From Mycobacterium sp. IS-1742 (GTDB lineage Bacteria > Actinomycetota > Actinomycetes > Mycobacteriales > Mycobacteriaceae): 64,000 nt of DNA. A program made the position numbers and the translations under genes. The notes below the pieces were generated by a model. It made no database searches. It saw nothing but the letters and a program-made list of their open reading frames with translations, and was not told the origin of the DNA. Shown one piece after another: positions 43,873 through 52,336 of the stretch. The stretch is taken from the NCBI RefSeq assembly GCF_001500125.1, contig NZ_LQIV01000019.1, positions 1 through 64,000 on the forward strand. Direction: 5' to 3'. Position 1 is the stretch's first letter; each line of letters begins with the position of its first letter.

Positions 43873-45612
43873 ATGGCTCGTATGGCCGGGCGGCTGCAGT
43901 CCTTCAGTTCCTCGATCGCCCGCTGGCACGGCGACGAGCGCACCGTCGGCTCACCGCTCACCGAGGCCGATCTGGTCGCGCTGCGCCGGACGCGGTTGTT
44001 CGGGGCGACCGGCACCGTGTTGATGGCCATCGGCGCGCTGGGGGCCGGAGCCCGCCCCGTCGTCCAGGACCCGACCTTCGGCGTCCGGTTGCTCAACCTG
44101 CCCTCCCGCATCCAGACCGTCTCGCTGACCATGACGACGACGGGCGCGGTGATGATGGCGCTGGCCTGGCTGATGCTGGGTCGCTTCGCGCTCGGCAGCA
44201 GGCGGATGTCACGCAGCCAGACCGACCGCACGCTGCTGCTGTGGGCCATCCCGCTGCTCATCGCCCCGCCGATGTACAGCAAGGACGTCTACTCCTACCT
44301 CGCGCAGAGCGAGATCTCCCTGCAGGGACTCGACCCGTACGAGGTCGGCCCCGCCCCCGGGTTGGGACTCGACCACGTCTTCACGCTGTCGGTGCCCAGC
44401 CTGTGGCGCGAGACGCCCGCGCCCTACGGTCCGCTGTTCCTGTGGATCGGCCAGACCATCTCCTCGATCACCGGCGAGAACATCGTCTGGGCGGTGCTGT
44501 TCCATCGCCTGGTCGTGCTGGCCGGGGTCGGCCTGATCGTGTGGGCCACCCCGCGGCTGGCCCGCCGCTGCGGGGTAGCCGAGGTCAGCGCGCTGTGGCT
44601 GGGACCGTGCAATCCCCTGCTGTTCATGCACCTGGTCGCGGGCATCCACAACGAGGCGCTGATGCTCGGCCTGATGCTGGCGGGCACGGAGTTCGCGCTG
44701 CGCGGCGTGGACGCCGCCCGGCCACTCGTCCCGCGGCCGTTGCACTGGCCGTCGGGGGCGGCGCAGTGGTCGCGGTGGTACCCGATGGCCATGCTGCTCG
44801 TCGGCACCGTGCTGATCGCGATGTCGTCGCAGGTGAAACTGCCGTCGCTGCTCGCGCTCGGGTTCGTCGCGATGGCGCTGGCGTGCCGGTGGGGTGGCAC
44901 GGTCAAGGCGTTCTTCATCGCCGGCGGATCGCTGACCGCGGTCGCGGTGGCGGTGATGGCGATCATCGGCTGGGCCAGCGGGCTCGGGTTCGGCTGGTTG
45001 TTCACCCTCGGCACCGCCAACGTGGTGCGCAGCTGGATGTCCCCGCCGACGCTGATCGCGCTGGGCACCGGTCAGGTGGGCATCCTCCTCGGGCTGGGCG
45101 ACCACACCACCGCGATCCTGGGACTCACCCGCGCCATCGGTGTGAGCATCATCGCGGTCCTGGTCAGCGGACTGCTGCTGGCGGTGCTGCGGGGGCGGTT
45201 GCATCCGGTCGGCGGCCTCGGCGTGGCATTAGGGGCGACGGTGCTGCTGTTCCCGGTGGTGCAGCCCTGGTACCTGCTGTGGGCGATCATCCCGCTCGCG
45301 ACCTGGGCCACCCGCCCGGGATTCCGGGGGTCGACGATCGCGGTCACGCTGATCGTCGGCATCTTCGGCCCGACCGCCAACGGCGACCGGTTCGCGCTGT
45401 TCCAGATCGTGATGGCCACACTCGCCAGCACGGTCGTGGTCGCGGTGCTGATGGCACTGACCTGGCGCAGGCTGCCGTGGAAGCCGCTGCCCGACGGCGA
45501 TCCGCCGGCCATGCCGGGGCTGCCGCCCGAGTCGCCGGCGCCCGCCGACGAGGAGCCCCGACCACCGCAACCGCGGTCCGCCGCGCCGGGCGCATACGCT
45601 GATTCCCCGTGA
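43873..45612 (+). CDS. mptB: Alpha-(1->6)-mannopyranosyltransferase MptB
   Basis: 579 residues with about 12 transmembrane helices and the GT-C layout. The catalytic Asp region is in YSKDVYSYLAQSEISLQGLD, in the first large periplasmic loop. It uses polyprenyl-phosphate mannose to extend the alpha-1,6-mannan core of lipomannan and lipoarabinomannan. The position divergent from suf matches Rv1459c. The tail is Pro/Glu-rich and cytosolic. A second ATG at 43882 is possible. Confidence 0.88.
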   Translation: MARMAGRLQSFSSSIARWHGDERTVGSPLTEADLVALRRTRLFGATGTVLMAIGALGAGARPVVQDPTFGVRLLNLPSRIQTVSLTMTTTGAVMMALAWLMLGRFALGSRRMSRSQTDRTLLLWAIPLLIAPPMYSKDVYSYLAQSEISLQGLDPYEVGPAPGLGLDHVFTLSVPSLWRETPAPYGPLFLWIGQTISSITGENIVWAVLFHRLVVLAGVGLIVWATPRLARRCGVAEVSALWLGPCNPLLFMHLVAGIHNEALMLGLMLAGTEFALRGVDAARPLVPRPLHWPSGAAQWSRWYPMAMLLVGTVLIAMSSQVKLPSLLALGFVAMALACRWGGTVKAFFIAGGSLTAVAVAVMAIIGWASGLGFGWLFTLGTANVVRSWMSPPTLIALGTGQVGILLGLGDHTTAILGLTRAIGVSIIAVLVSGLLLAVLRGRLHPVGGLGVALGATVLLFPVVQPWYLLWAIIPLATWATRPGFRGSTIAVTLIVGIFGPTANGDRFALFQIVMATLASTVVVAVLMALTWRRLPWKPLPDGDPPAMPGLPPESPAPADEEPRPPQPRSAAPGAYADSP

Positions 45613-46553
45613 CCACCGGATCCGAACGCTCGTCCGCACAGCCCGTGCGGCTGCGCGGTGTGAGCAAGCGCTACGGGTCGACGACGGCGGTCGCCAACCT
45701 GGACCTCGACGTGCACCGCGCGGAAGTGCTCGCGCTGCTGGGACCCAACGGCGCCGGCAAGACGACGACCGTCGAGATGTGCGAGGGGTTCCTGCGCCCC
45801 GATTCGGGCACCATCGAGATCCTCGGCATGGACCCCGCCGCGCACAACACCAGGGTCCGCGAGCGCATCGGCGTCATGCTGCAGGGCGGCGGGGGTTACC
45901 CGGCGGCCCGGGCCGGCGAGATGCTCGACCTGGTCGCCGCCTACGCCGCCGACCCGCTCGACCCGCGGTGGCTGCTCGACACCCTCGGGCTCACCGACGT
46001 CGCCCGCACCACCTACCGCCGGCTGTCCGGCGGCCAGCAGCAGCGGCTGGCGCTGGCCTGTGCCGTCGTCGGCCGTCCCGAACTGGTCTTCCTCGACGAA
46101 CCGACGGCCGGGATGGACGCCCACGCCCGCATCGTGGTCTGGGAGTTGATCGACGCGCTGCGCCGCGACGGCGTCACCGTCGTGTTGACCACCCACCAGC
46201 TGACCGAGGCCGAGGAGCTCGCCGACCGGCTGGTGATCATCGACCACGGTGTCGCGGTGGCCGCCGGGACGCCCGCGGAGCTGATGCGCAGCGGCGCCGA
46301 GAACCAGTTGCGGTTCAGCGCGCCGCCCAAGCTGGACCTGTCGCTGCTGATGACCGCGCTGCCGGAGAGCTATCAGGCAACCGAGACCACACCGGGCGAA
46401 TACCTCGTCGAGGGGCATGTCGATCCGCAGGTGCTGGCCACCGTGACGGCCTGGTGCGCGCGGCTGAACGTGCTGGCCACCGACATGCGCGTCGAGCAGC
46501 GCAGCCTCGAGGACGTGTTCTTGGACCTGACCGGCCGGGAGTTGCGCAAATGA
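45609..46553 (+). CDS. ABC transporter ATP-binding protein (Rv1458c-like)
   Basis: 314 residues from a GTG overlapping the mptB stop. Walker A GPNGAGKTTTVEM, signature LSGGQQQRLALA, Walker B LVFLDEPTAGMD and switch His in TTHQLTEAEEL. A C-terminal extension of ~80 residues resembles DrrA-type exporters. It pairs with the next gene. The substrate is unknown; the link to mptB and ctaA is conserved in mycobacteria. Confidence 0.92.
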   Translation: MTTGSERSSAQPVRLRGVSKRYGSTTAVANLDLDVHRAEVLALLGPNGAGKTTTVEMCEGFLRPDSGTIEILGMDPAAHNTRVRERIGVMLQGGGGYPAARAGEMLDLVAAYAADPLDPRWLLDTLGLTDVARTTYRRLSGGQQQRLALACAVVGRPELVFLDEPTAGMDAHARIVVWELIDALRRDGVTVVLTTHQLTEAEELADRLVIIDHGVAVAAGTPAELMRSGAENQLRFSAPPKLDLSLLMTALPESYQATETTPGEYLVEGHVDPQVLATVTAWCARLNVLATDMRVEQRSLEDVFLDLTGRELRK

Positions 46554-47326
46554 CGACCAACCAGTTCGCGCCGGGCACGTTCACACCCGATCCGCGGCCC
46601 GCGGCCGTACCGAAGATGCTGGCCGCGCAGTTCGGCCTGGAACTGCGGTTGCTGCTGCGCAACGGCGAACAGCTGCTGCTGACGATGTTCATCCCGATCA
46701 CGCTCCTGGTCGGGCTGATCGTGTTGCCGCTCGGCGATTTCGGGGACGACCGCGCGGGCACGTTCGTTCCCGCGATCATGGCGCTGGCGGTGATCTCGAC
46801 GGCGTTCACCGGCCAGGCCATCGCGGTCGCCTTCGACCGTCGCTACGGCGCGCTGAAACGGCTCGGCGCGACGGCACTGCCGGTGTGGGGCATCATCGCG
46901 GGCAAATCGCTGGCGGTGGTCACCGTCGTGTTCCTGCAGTCGATCCTGCTCGGCGCCATCGGGATGGCGCTGGGATGGCGTCCCGAGGTGGTCGGACTGC
47001 TGCTCGGTGCGGTGATCATCGCGCTGGGCACCGCGGGGTTCGCGGCGCTGGGCCTGCTGCTCGGGGGCACGCTGCGCGCCGAGATCGTGCTGGCGGTCGC
47101 CAACCTCCTGTGGTTCGTGTTCGCGGGTCTGGGCGCACTCACCCTCGAGGGCCAGGCGGTTCCCGGTGCGCTCGCGTGGGCCGCCCGGCTCACGCCGTCG
47201 GGCGCGCTGACCGAGGCTCTGACGCAGGCGATGACGCTCTCGGTCGACTGGTTGGGACTGGCCGTGCTCGCCGCGTGGGGCGGCGTCGCGGCGCTAGGCG
47301 CGTTGCGCTGGTTCCGCTTCACCTGA
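46550..47326 (+). CDS. ABC-2-type transporter permease (Rv1457c-like)
   Basis: 258 residues from the ATG at 46550, overlapping the ATPase stop (ATGA). Six predicted transmembrane helices; the first begins after LRNGEQLLLTMFIPITLLVG. It forms an exporter with the preceding ATPase. Its 3' end overlaps the convergent PhlG-like gene by 33 nt. Confidence 0.9.
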   Translation: MTTNQFAPGTFTPDPRPAAVPKMLAAQFGLELRLLLRNGEQLLLTMFIPITLLVGLIVLPLGDFGDDRAGTFVPAIMALAVISTAFTGQAIAVAFDRRYGALKRLGATALPVWGIIAGKSLAVVTVVFLQSILLGAIGMALGWRPEVVGLLLGAVIIALGTAGFAALGLLLGGTLRAEIVLAVANLLWFVFAGLGALTLEGQAVPGALAWAARLTPSGALTEALTQAMTLSVDWLGLAVLAAWGGVAALGALRWFRFT

Positions 47327-47923
47327 GACGAGCGCGGGCAGCAGATACTCCAACTGGCCGACCTCTTCGATGTTGTGCCGCACCCAGGCACGCATCTTGT
47401 CGTCGGGGAAGTGCCGCGACACCAGCCGGTTCACCGGCGCCAACAGCGGGGACCGGACCCCCAGGTCCATCACCGTGACGTAGTGCGCACCGTCGGTCCC
47501 GGCCGACCAGGTGTGCTCGAGCTGGAAGAACACCGCGCCCGCGACCCGCTTGACCAGGCGGATGCCCGTCGCGTCCAGCTTCTCGACCCGCGCCACCTCG
47601 TCGATCGTGAATTCGGGACGCCCGCCGAACGCCTCCATCATGCGGAAACGGGCGCCGTCGGCCGCCCCGCCACCCGGCGCGGGACGGGCCAGCTCCCACC
47701 GGATGTGGTCGATCGGGTGCCACGCCAGATAGCGGTCGATCACCTCGCCGCCGTAGCGCATCGTCGCGTCGAGATGGGTGAACCAGTCGAGCAGCATCGC
47801 CGGTGTCACGCCGGCCAACGGCCGGTGGTCGATCGTCACCCGGCGGCGGTGGTGCGGCGCGTCGATGATCTGCACGGTGGCGGTGTCGACGGAGCGCAGC
47901 GGGTAGAGCACGGGACGGGACAT
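47294..47923 (-). CDS. PhlG-like (DAPG hydrolase family) protein
   Basis: 209 residues from the ATG at 47923, with GGAGG five bases upstream; an upstream in-frame ATG lacks this site. Several blocks match the 2,4-diacetylphloroglucinol hydrolase PhlG pattern from memory: LAGVTPAMLLDWFTHLDATM, YLAWHPIDHIRWE, QLEHTWSAG and RHNIEEVGQLEYLLPAL. The His/Glu residues in the last three are candidate zinc ligands. PhlG splits a C-C bond to release acetate. The substrate here is unknown, and START-like lipid binding is an alternative. It is divergent from a TetR gene with paired operators, which suggests ligand-induced expression. Confidence 0.6.
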   Translation of the reverse strand: MSRPVLYPLRSVDTATVQIIDAPHHRRRVTIDHRPLAGVTPAMLLDWFTHLDATMRYGGEVIDRYLAWHPIDHIRWELARPAPGGGAADGARFRMMEAFGGRPEFTIDEVARVEKLDATGIRLVKRVAGAVFFQLEHTWSAGTDGAHYVTVMDLGVRSPLLAPVNRLVSRHFPDDKMRAWVRHNIEEVGQLEYLLPALVSGEAEPAQRA

Positions 47924-47935
47924 GGTGGCCTCCAA

Positions 47936-47991
47936 GAAACGATTTCGTATCTCCAACGCTAGAACCGTCGGCTAAGATACGCAAGCGTTTC
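47936..47991. promoter_or_regulatory. Paired operators GAWACG-N4-CGTWTC between the PhlG-like gene and tetR
   Basis: Site 1, GAAACGATTTCGTATC (47936-47951), and site 2, GATACGCAAGCGTTTC (47976-47991), are each near-palindromes of the same consensus and are mirror images of one another. Their centres are 40 bp apart, about four helical turns, so two repressor dimers would lie on the same DNA face and could control both divergent genes. Confidence 0.75.
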
Positions 47992-48008
47992 TTCGGACGA
48001 GGAGGGTC

Positions 48009-48578
48009 ATGGCCAGGCGACACGGCGCGGAACTCGACGCGGCCATCCGGGGCGCCGTGCTGACACTGCTGACCGAACAGGGACCGGGCGCCGTGACCAT
48101 GGAGTCGGTGGCCGCCGCGGCCCGCACGAGCAAGCCGGTTCTCTACCGGCGGTGGCCGGACCGGGCCACCCTGCTGCGGGACACGCTGATGCAGATCGCG
48201 ACGACGGCCATCCCACACGACGACACCGGGAGCTACCGCGGCGACATGCTCGCGGTGCTGCGCGGCTGGGCCACGCTGTTCACCGGTCCCGACGCCGCGG
48301 TGATGAAGGCCGCCGTCGCCGCCGCCGCCCATGATCCGGAGCTGACCGCCGCGCTGCGCCACGACGTCATCGGCTGGCGCAAACGGGAGATGGCCGTGCT
48401 GCTGCGCCGCGGAATCGACCGGGGCGACGTACGCCCCGACGTACCGGTGGAGATCGCCCGTGAACTCGGCCAGAGCGTGCTGTGGCACCGGCTGCTCATC
48501 ACCGGGGATCCGATCACCGACGACCTGGTGGTCGCGCTGGTCGACGAGGTGCTGGTGCCCTTCGTCGCGCCCCGGTGA
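48009..48578 (+). CDS. TetR-family transcriptional regulator
   Basis: 189 residues, with GAGGAGG just before the ATG. Helix-turn-helix at about 12-55 (TMESVAAAARTSKPVLYRRW), then a TetR_C-type ligand domain. It is divergent from the PhlG-like gene, and the two paired operators lie between them, so it very likely represses both. Confidence 0.9.
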   Translation: MARRHGAELDAAIRGAVLTLLTEQGPGAVTMESVAAAARTSKPVLYRRWPDRATLLRDTLMQIATTAIPHDDTGSYRGDMLAVLRGWATLFTGPDAAVMKAAVAAAAHDPELTAALRHDVIGWRKREMAVLLRRGIDRGDVRPDVPVEIARELGQSVLWHRLLITGDPITDDLVVALVDEVLVPFVAPR

Positions 48579-48615
48579 CGGGCAGGCCTACTACGAGCCG
48601 TAGTTCGGCCTGCTC

Positions 48616-48621
48616 TACCAT
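48616..48621 (+). promoter_or_regulatory. Leaderless -10 element for ctaA
   Basis: TACCAT, 7 nt before the ctaA GTG at 48629, fits a leaderless mycobacterial promoter and supports that start. Confidence 0.45.
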
Positions 48622-48628
48622 CGGATTC

Positions 48629-49657
48629 GTGCCCGTCAGACGACTCTTCCTGCGGCTGGTCGACCTGCTGCCGCTGCCCAGTCTGCGGGTTCAGCGTGCA
48701 ATCGCGGTCGCGGTCATCCTGACCCAGGGCGGCATCTCGGTCACCGGCGCGATCGTCCGCGTCACCGCGTCGGGGCTGGGCTGCCCCACCTGGCCGCAGT
48801 GCTTCCCCGGCAGCTTCACGCCGGTACCGCACGCCGAGGTGCCCGGCATCCACCAGGCCGTCGAATTCGGCAACCGCCTCATCACCTTCCTCGTCGTGCT
48901 CACCGCCGCAGCCGCCGTCCTGGCCGTCACCCGCGCCCGGCGCCGCCGCGAAGTGCTCGTCTACGCGTGGCTGATGCCGGCCTCGACGGTGGCGCAGGCG
49001 GTGATCGGCGGCATCACCGTGCTGACCGGTCTGCTGTGGTGGACCGTCGCCATCCACCTGCTGGTCTCCATGGCCATGGTGTGGCTGTCGGTCCTGCTGT
49101 TCGTCAAGATCGGAGAACCCGACGGCGGCGCCCCGGTGCGCACCGTCCCCAAACCCCTGCGCCAGTTGACGCTGCTGAGCGCGCTGGCCCTGGCCGCCAC
49201 CCTGGTGACCGGCACCCTGGTGACCGGGGCCGGGCCACACGCGGGCGACAAGAGCATCGAGCAGCCGGTCCCCCGCCTGCAGGTCGAGATCACCACGCTG
49301 GTGCACCTGCATTCGTCGCTGCTCGTCGCCTACCTGTCCCTCGTGGTCGCCCTCGGCTTCGGACTGCTCGCGGTGCGGGCGCAACGGCCGGTGCTGATCC
49401 GGCTGGGCGTCCTGGCCGCGATCGTCCTCGCCCAGGGCACGGTCGGCGCGGTGCAGTTCGTCACCGGGGTCCCGGCCGCGCTCGTCGCGGTCCACGTGGC
49501 GGGGGCGGCGGCCTGCACGGCGGCCACCGCGGCCCTATGGGCGTCGATGCGACAGCGGACCGAGACCGAGGCGCTCCAGCGCGACCTCGACGGCGACGGC
49601 GAAGTCGCGCTGGCGGTCCGCGCGCGTGGCGGCGTCGAGTTGCCGCCAACCCAGTGA
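48629..49657 (+). CDS. ctaA: Haem A synthase CtaA
   Basis: 342 residues from a GTG. Eight transmembrane helices; the haem-binding His residues are in GIHQAVEFGNR, VAIHLLVSMAMVW, TLVHLHSSLLVAY and VAVHVAGAAA. The Cys pair in GLGCPTWPQCFPG forms the conserved extracytoplasmic disulfide. It oxidises haem O to haem A for the aa3 oxidase. The cytosolic tail (QRTETEALQRDLDGDGEVAL) extends beyond the usual end and overlaps the convergent ATP-grasp gene by 123 nt. Confidence 0.93.
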   Translation: MPVRRLFLRLVDLLPLPSLRVQRAIAVAVILTQGGISVTGAIVRVTASGLGCPTWPQCFPGSFTPVPHAEVPGIHQAVEFGNRLITFLVVLTAAAAVLAVTRARRRREVLVYAWLMPASTVAQAVIGGITVLTGLLWWTVAIHLLVSMAMVWLSVLLFVKIGEPDGGAPVRTVPKPLRQLTLLSALALAATLVTGTLVTGAGPHAGDKSIEQPVPRLQVEITTLVHLHSSLLVAYLSLVVALGFGLLAVRAQRPVLIRLGVLAAIVLAQGTVGAVQFVTGVPAALVAVHVAGAAACTAATAALWASMRQRTETEALQRDLDGDGEVALAVRARGGVELPPTQ

Positions 49658-50479
49658 CGGCTCGACCAGCTCCACCTCGAGGACGCGCGCGTCCGCGTCG
49701 GTCCCGATGACGTCGACCCTCGCGTAGAGGAACTCCGCCACCGCCATCCCGAGGGTGTCCGCGGCCGCGTTCAGGGCCGCGTGCCCGAGATCCCACAGTT
49801 CGAAATCCGGTTCGGCGGGCCCCAGCGTCTCCAGCGCGTAGGTGCCCGACTCGTCGAAGGCGGGCGGCCCCTCCGGCGGCAGCATCGCGGCCTTGGTGAA
49901 CGCATGGGACTGCTCACCGCCGAGGAACACCAGCGCCGTCTCCCCGTACTCCACCCGCGCGTCGTACGTCTGCACGATGACCGCGCGGCCCTGCGCCTGC
50001 AGCTGCGCCGCGTGGGCGGCGGCGGCCACCGGATCGGTGAAGCGTTGCGCCCCCGCCGAACCCCCGCTGACCGCGGGTTTGACCACGACCTCACCGTCAG
50101 GGACGACGACGGTGTCACCGCTGCCGAAGTAGCGGCCCGGCACCGTCGGGATCCCCCGCGCCTCGAGGTCGGCGAGGTAGCGCTTGTCGGTGTTCCAGGC
50201 GACGACGTCGGGGGCGTTGAGCAGGTTGCGCACCTGCCGCGTCCACACCTTGAACTCGTCGAGACGCTCGATGTAGTCCCACGTCGCCCGCAGGATCACC
50301 AGGTCGGCGTCCAATACCGCCGGATCGTCCCACGCCAGCCAGCGGGGGTGCAGTCCGCGCGTGCGCAGCGCCTCGACCAGCCCGTCGTCGTCGCCGTCGC
50401 CCTCGGGCAGCGCGGGGCAGCCGGCCAGCACGATCCGCGGGTGGAACAGGTCCGGTCGCGCGAGCCTCACCTGCGTCAT
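49535..50479 (-). CDS. ATP-grasp domain protein
   Basis: 314 residues from the ATG at 50479. The RimK/glutathione-synthetase-like core is visible: nucleotide-binding VVVKPAVSGGSAGAQRF, the central VIVQTYDARVEYGETALVFL, and metal-binding DARVLEVELVEPSLGW. ATP-grasp enzymes join a carboxylate to an amine or thiol. The substrates here are unknown. It is divergent from qor with 24 nt between starts, and its end overlaps ctaA. Confidence 0.8.
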   Translation of the reverse strand: MTQVRLARPDLFHPRIVLAGCPALPEGDGDDDGLVEALRTRGLHPRWLAWDDPAVLDADLVILRATWDYIERLDEFKVWTRQVRNLLNAPDVVAWNTDKRYLADLEARGIPTVPGRYFGSGDTVVVPDGEVVVKPAVSGGSAGAQRFTDPVAAAAHAAQLQAQGRAVIVQTYDARVEYGETALVFLGGEQSHAFTKAAMLPPEGPPAFDESGTYALETLGPAEPDFELWDLGHAALNAAADTLGMAVAEFLYARVDVIGTDADARVLEVELVEPSLGWRQLDAATRADRQRDFAVAVEVALERLGLGPLSHRRP

Positions 50480-50503
50480 GCTAAGCCGTGGATGATGGTT
50501 CGC

Positions 50504-51478
50504 ATGTACGCCATCGAAGTCTCCGAAACCGGCGGTCCCGAGGTCCTCACCCACGTCGAGAAGGATCCCCCGTCGCCCGGCCCGGGTCAGGTGCTGATCA
50601 AGGCCGAGGCGATCGGCGTCAACTTCATCGACACCTACTTCCGGTCGGGCCTGTATCCGCGGGAGGTGCCGTTCGTCGTGGGCACCGAGGTCTGCGGCAC
50701 CGTCGAGGCCCTCGGCGACGACGTCGCGGCCCTTCAGGTGGGCGACCGGGTGGTGACCGACAAGGCGCTCGGCGCCTACGCCGAATACACCGTCGCCCCG
50801 GCGGATTTCGTGGCGTACGTACCCGCCGGGGTGGCTCCCGCGGTCGCCGCCTCCTCACTGCTGAAGGGGATGACCGCCCACTACCTGATCAAGTCGACCT
50901 ATCCGGTCCAGCAGGGCGACACGGTGCTGGTGCACGCGGGAGCCGGCGGGGTCGGGTTGATCCTCACCCAGTGGGCCACCAGCCTGGCGGCCAAGGTCAT
51001 CACGACCGTGTCCACACCGCAGAAGGCCGAGCTTTCCCGCCAGGCCGGGGCGATCGAGGTGCTCGACTATCCGGAGGACCCGCAGGAGTTCGGCGCCCGG
51101 ATCCGCGATCTCACCGGCGGCAACGGTGTGGCCGCCGTCTACGACGGCGTGGGTGCGGCGACGTTCGACGCCAGCCTGGCCAGCCTCGCGGTGCGCGGCA
51201 CGCTCGTCCTGTTCGGTGGGGCGAGCGGCCCGGTACCGCCGGTCGACCCGCAACGCCTGAACTCCGCGGGGTCGGTCTACCTGACCCGGCCAAGCCTGGT
51301 GCACTACACCCGCACCCCCGACGAATTCTCCTGGCGCGCAGGCGAAGTGCTCGACGCGATCGCCAGGGGGCAGATCACGGTGACGGTCAGCGAGCAGTAT
51401 CCGCTGCACGAGGCGGAGCGCGCACACCGCGATCTGCAGGGGCGCAAGACCGTCGGATCGGTGGTCCTGGTTCCGTAA
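50504..51478 (+). CDS. qor: NADPH:quinone oxidoreductase (zeta-crystallin type)
   Basis: 324 residues from the ATG at 50504 (MYAIEVSETGGPEVL), chosen because M. tuberculosis Rv1454c starts at the same point. Zinc-free MDR family: N-terminal catalytic domain with GVNFIDTYFRSGLYP, Rossmann domain with VLVHAGAGGVGLILTQWA. It reduces quinones with NADPH. It sits between the ATP-grasp gene and the accessory sugar cluster. Confidence 0.93.
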   Translation: MYAIEVSETGGPEVLTHVEKDPPSPGPGQVLIKAEAIGVNFIDTYFRSGLYPREVPFVVGTEVCGTVEALGDDVAALQVGDRVVTDKALGAYAEYTVAPADFVAYVPAGVAPAVAASSLLKGMTAHYLIKSTYPVQQGDTVLVHAGAGGVGLILTQWATSLAAKVITTVSTPQKAELSRQAGAIEVLDYPEDPQEFGARIRDLTGGNGVAAVYDGVGAATFDASLASLAVRGTLVLFGGASGPVPPVDPQRLNSAGSVYLTRPSLVHYTRTPDEFSWRAGEVLDAIARGQITVTVSEQYPLHEAERAHRDLQGRKTVGSVVLVP

Positions 51479-51492
51479 CGATCGTGTGACTG

Positions 51493-51523
51493 GTGTGAAA
51501 ATTTCACACTGCTGGCCTACGCT
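51493..51523 (+). promoter_or_regulatory. DeoR operator and leaderless promoter
   Basis: A perfect 17-bp palindrome GTGTGAAAATTTCACAC (51493-51509) is followed by a -10-like TACGCT (51518-51523), six bases before the deoR GTG. The palindrome occupies the -35 region, so it is suited to autorepression. Confidence 0.7.
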
Positions 51524-51529
51524 GGAGCG

Positions 51530-52336
51530 GTGCCCACTCTGAACGCGCATGCTCGGCGAGCGGCCATCGCCGCCAGGATCAACGCCGACCGGGAAGTCGA
51601 CTTCGCCTCGCTCGCAGAGGAGTTCGACGTCTCGGAGATGACGATTCGGCGCGACATCGAGCGACTGGAGGACCAGGGCATCGCCCGCCGCGTGCTGGGC
51701 GGCGCGATCGCGTTCGGCGGTAAGTCCACCGAGCCGTCGTTCGCCTCCCGCGCGGCCGAGGCGGCCGACGAGAAGACCCACATCGCCGGCGCGGTGGCGG
51801 ATCTGTTGACCCCGCAGGAGACGGTCATCCTCGACAGCGGCAGTACCGTCCTGGCGGTGGCCCGGGCGATCAAGGGGCGTGCCCTGGGCCTCACCGTGAT
51901 CACCCCGAGCATCCTGGTCGCGGTGGAACTCGCCGACGAACCCGACACCACGATCCTGCTCACCGGCGGCAAGGTCCGGCCCGGCGAATTGAGCCTCATC
52001 GGCGCCGAGGCGGAGGATTTCTACCTGCGCTACAACTGCGACACCTACGTGATGGGCATCGCCGGAGTCGACGGCAAACGCGGTGCGTCGGAGTACCACC
52101 GCGAAGAGGGCAACGTCAAACAGGCGGCGATGCGGTCCGCCGACCGGGTGATCGTGGCGGCCGACGCCGCCAAACTCGGTCGTGTGCAACTGATCAACGT
52201 CGCCCCGGTGTCGGACATCTCGGTCCTGGTCACCGATGGCCCGTGCGACCACCCGACCGTGGAGAGCCTGCGCGCCGCGGGCGTTCAGGTGGTGTGCGTC
52301 GACGCCGCGGGACCGCAGACCACCGCGACGGCCTGA
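51530..52336 (+). CDS. DeoR-family sugar-responsive regulator
   Basis: 268 residues from a GTG. The DeoR helix-turn-helix is near the N-terminus (DFASLAEEFDVSEMTIRRDI, about 24-43), followed by the sugar-phosphate-isomerase-like effector domain with VILDSGSTVLAVARAI and GGKVRPGELSLIGAEAE. DeoR proteins usually sense a phosphorylated sugar. It ends one base before the convergent phosphatase gene. Palindromes at its own promoter and ahead of the kinase operon suggest that it controls the whole cluster. Confidence 0.9.
   Translation: MPTLNAHARRAAIAARINADREVDFASLAEEFDVSEMTIRRDIERLEDQGIARRVLGGAIAFGGKSTEPSFASRAAEAADEKTHIAGAVADLLTPQETVILDSGSTVLAVARAIKGRALGLTVITPSILVAVELADEPDTTILLTGGKVRPGELSLIGAEAEDFYLRYNCDTYVMGIAGVDGKRGASEYHREEGNVKQAAMRSADRVIVAADAAKLGRVQLINVAPVSDISVLVTDGPCDHPTVESLRAAGVQVVCVDAAGPQTTATA

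Noticed and set aside
43777..43929. N-terminal extension of SufR
   Set aside because: It would span the palindrome and overlap the divergent mptB; the sequence before the helix-turn-helix shows no family features.
51494..51508. TGTGA-N5-TCACA as a CRP site
   Set aside because: The CRP consensus has a six-base spacer; the position before deoR and the related site before the kinase fit a DeoR operator better.
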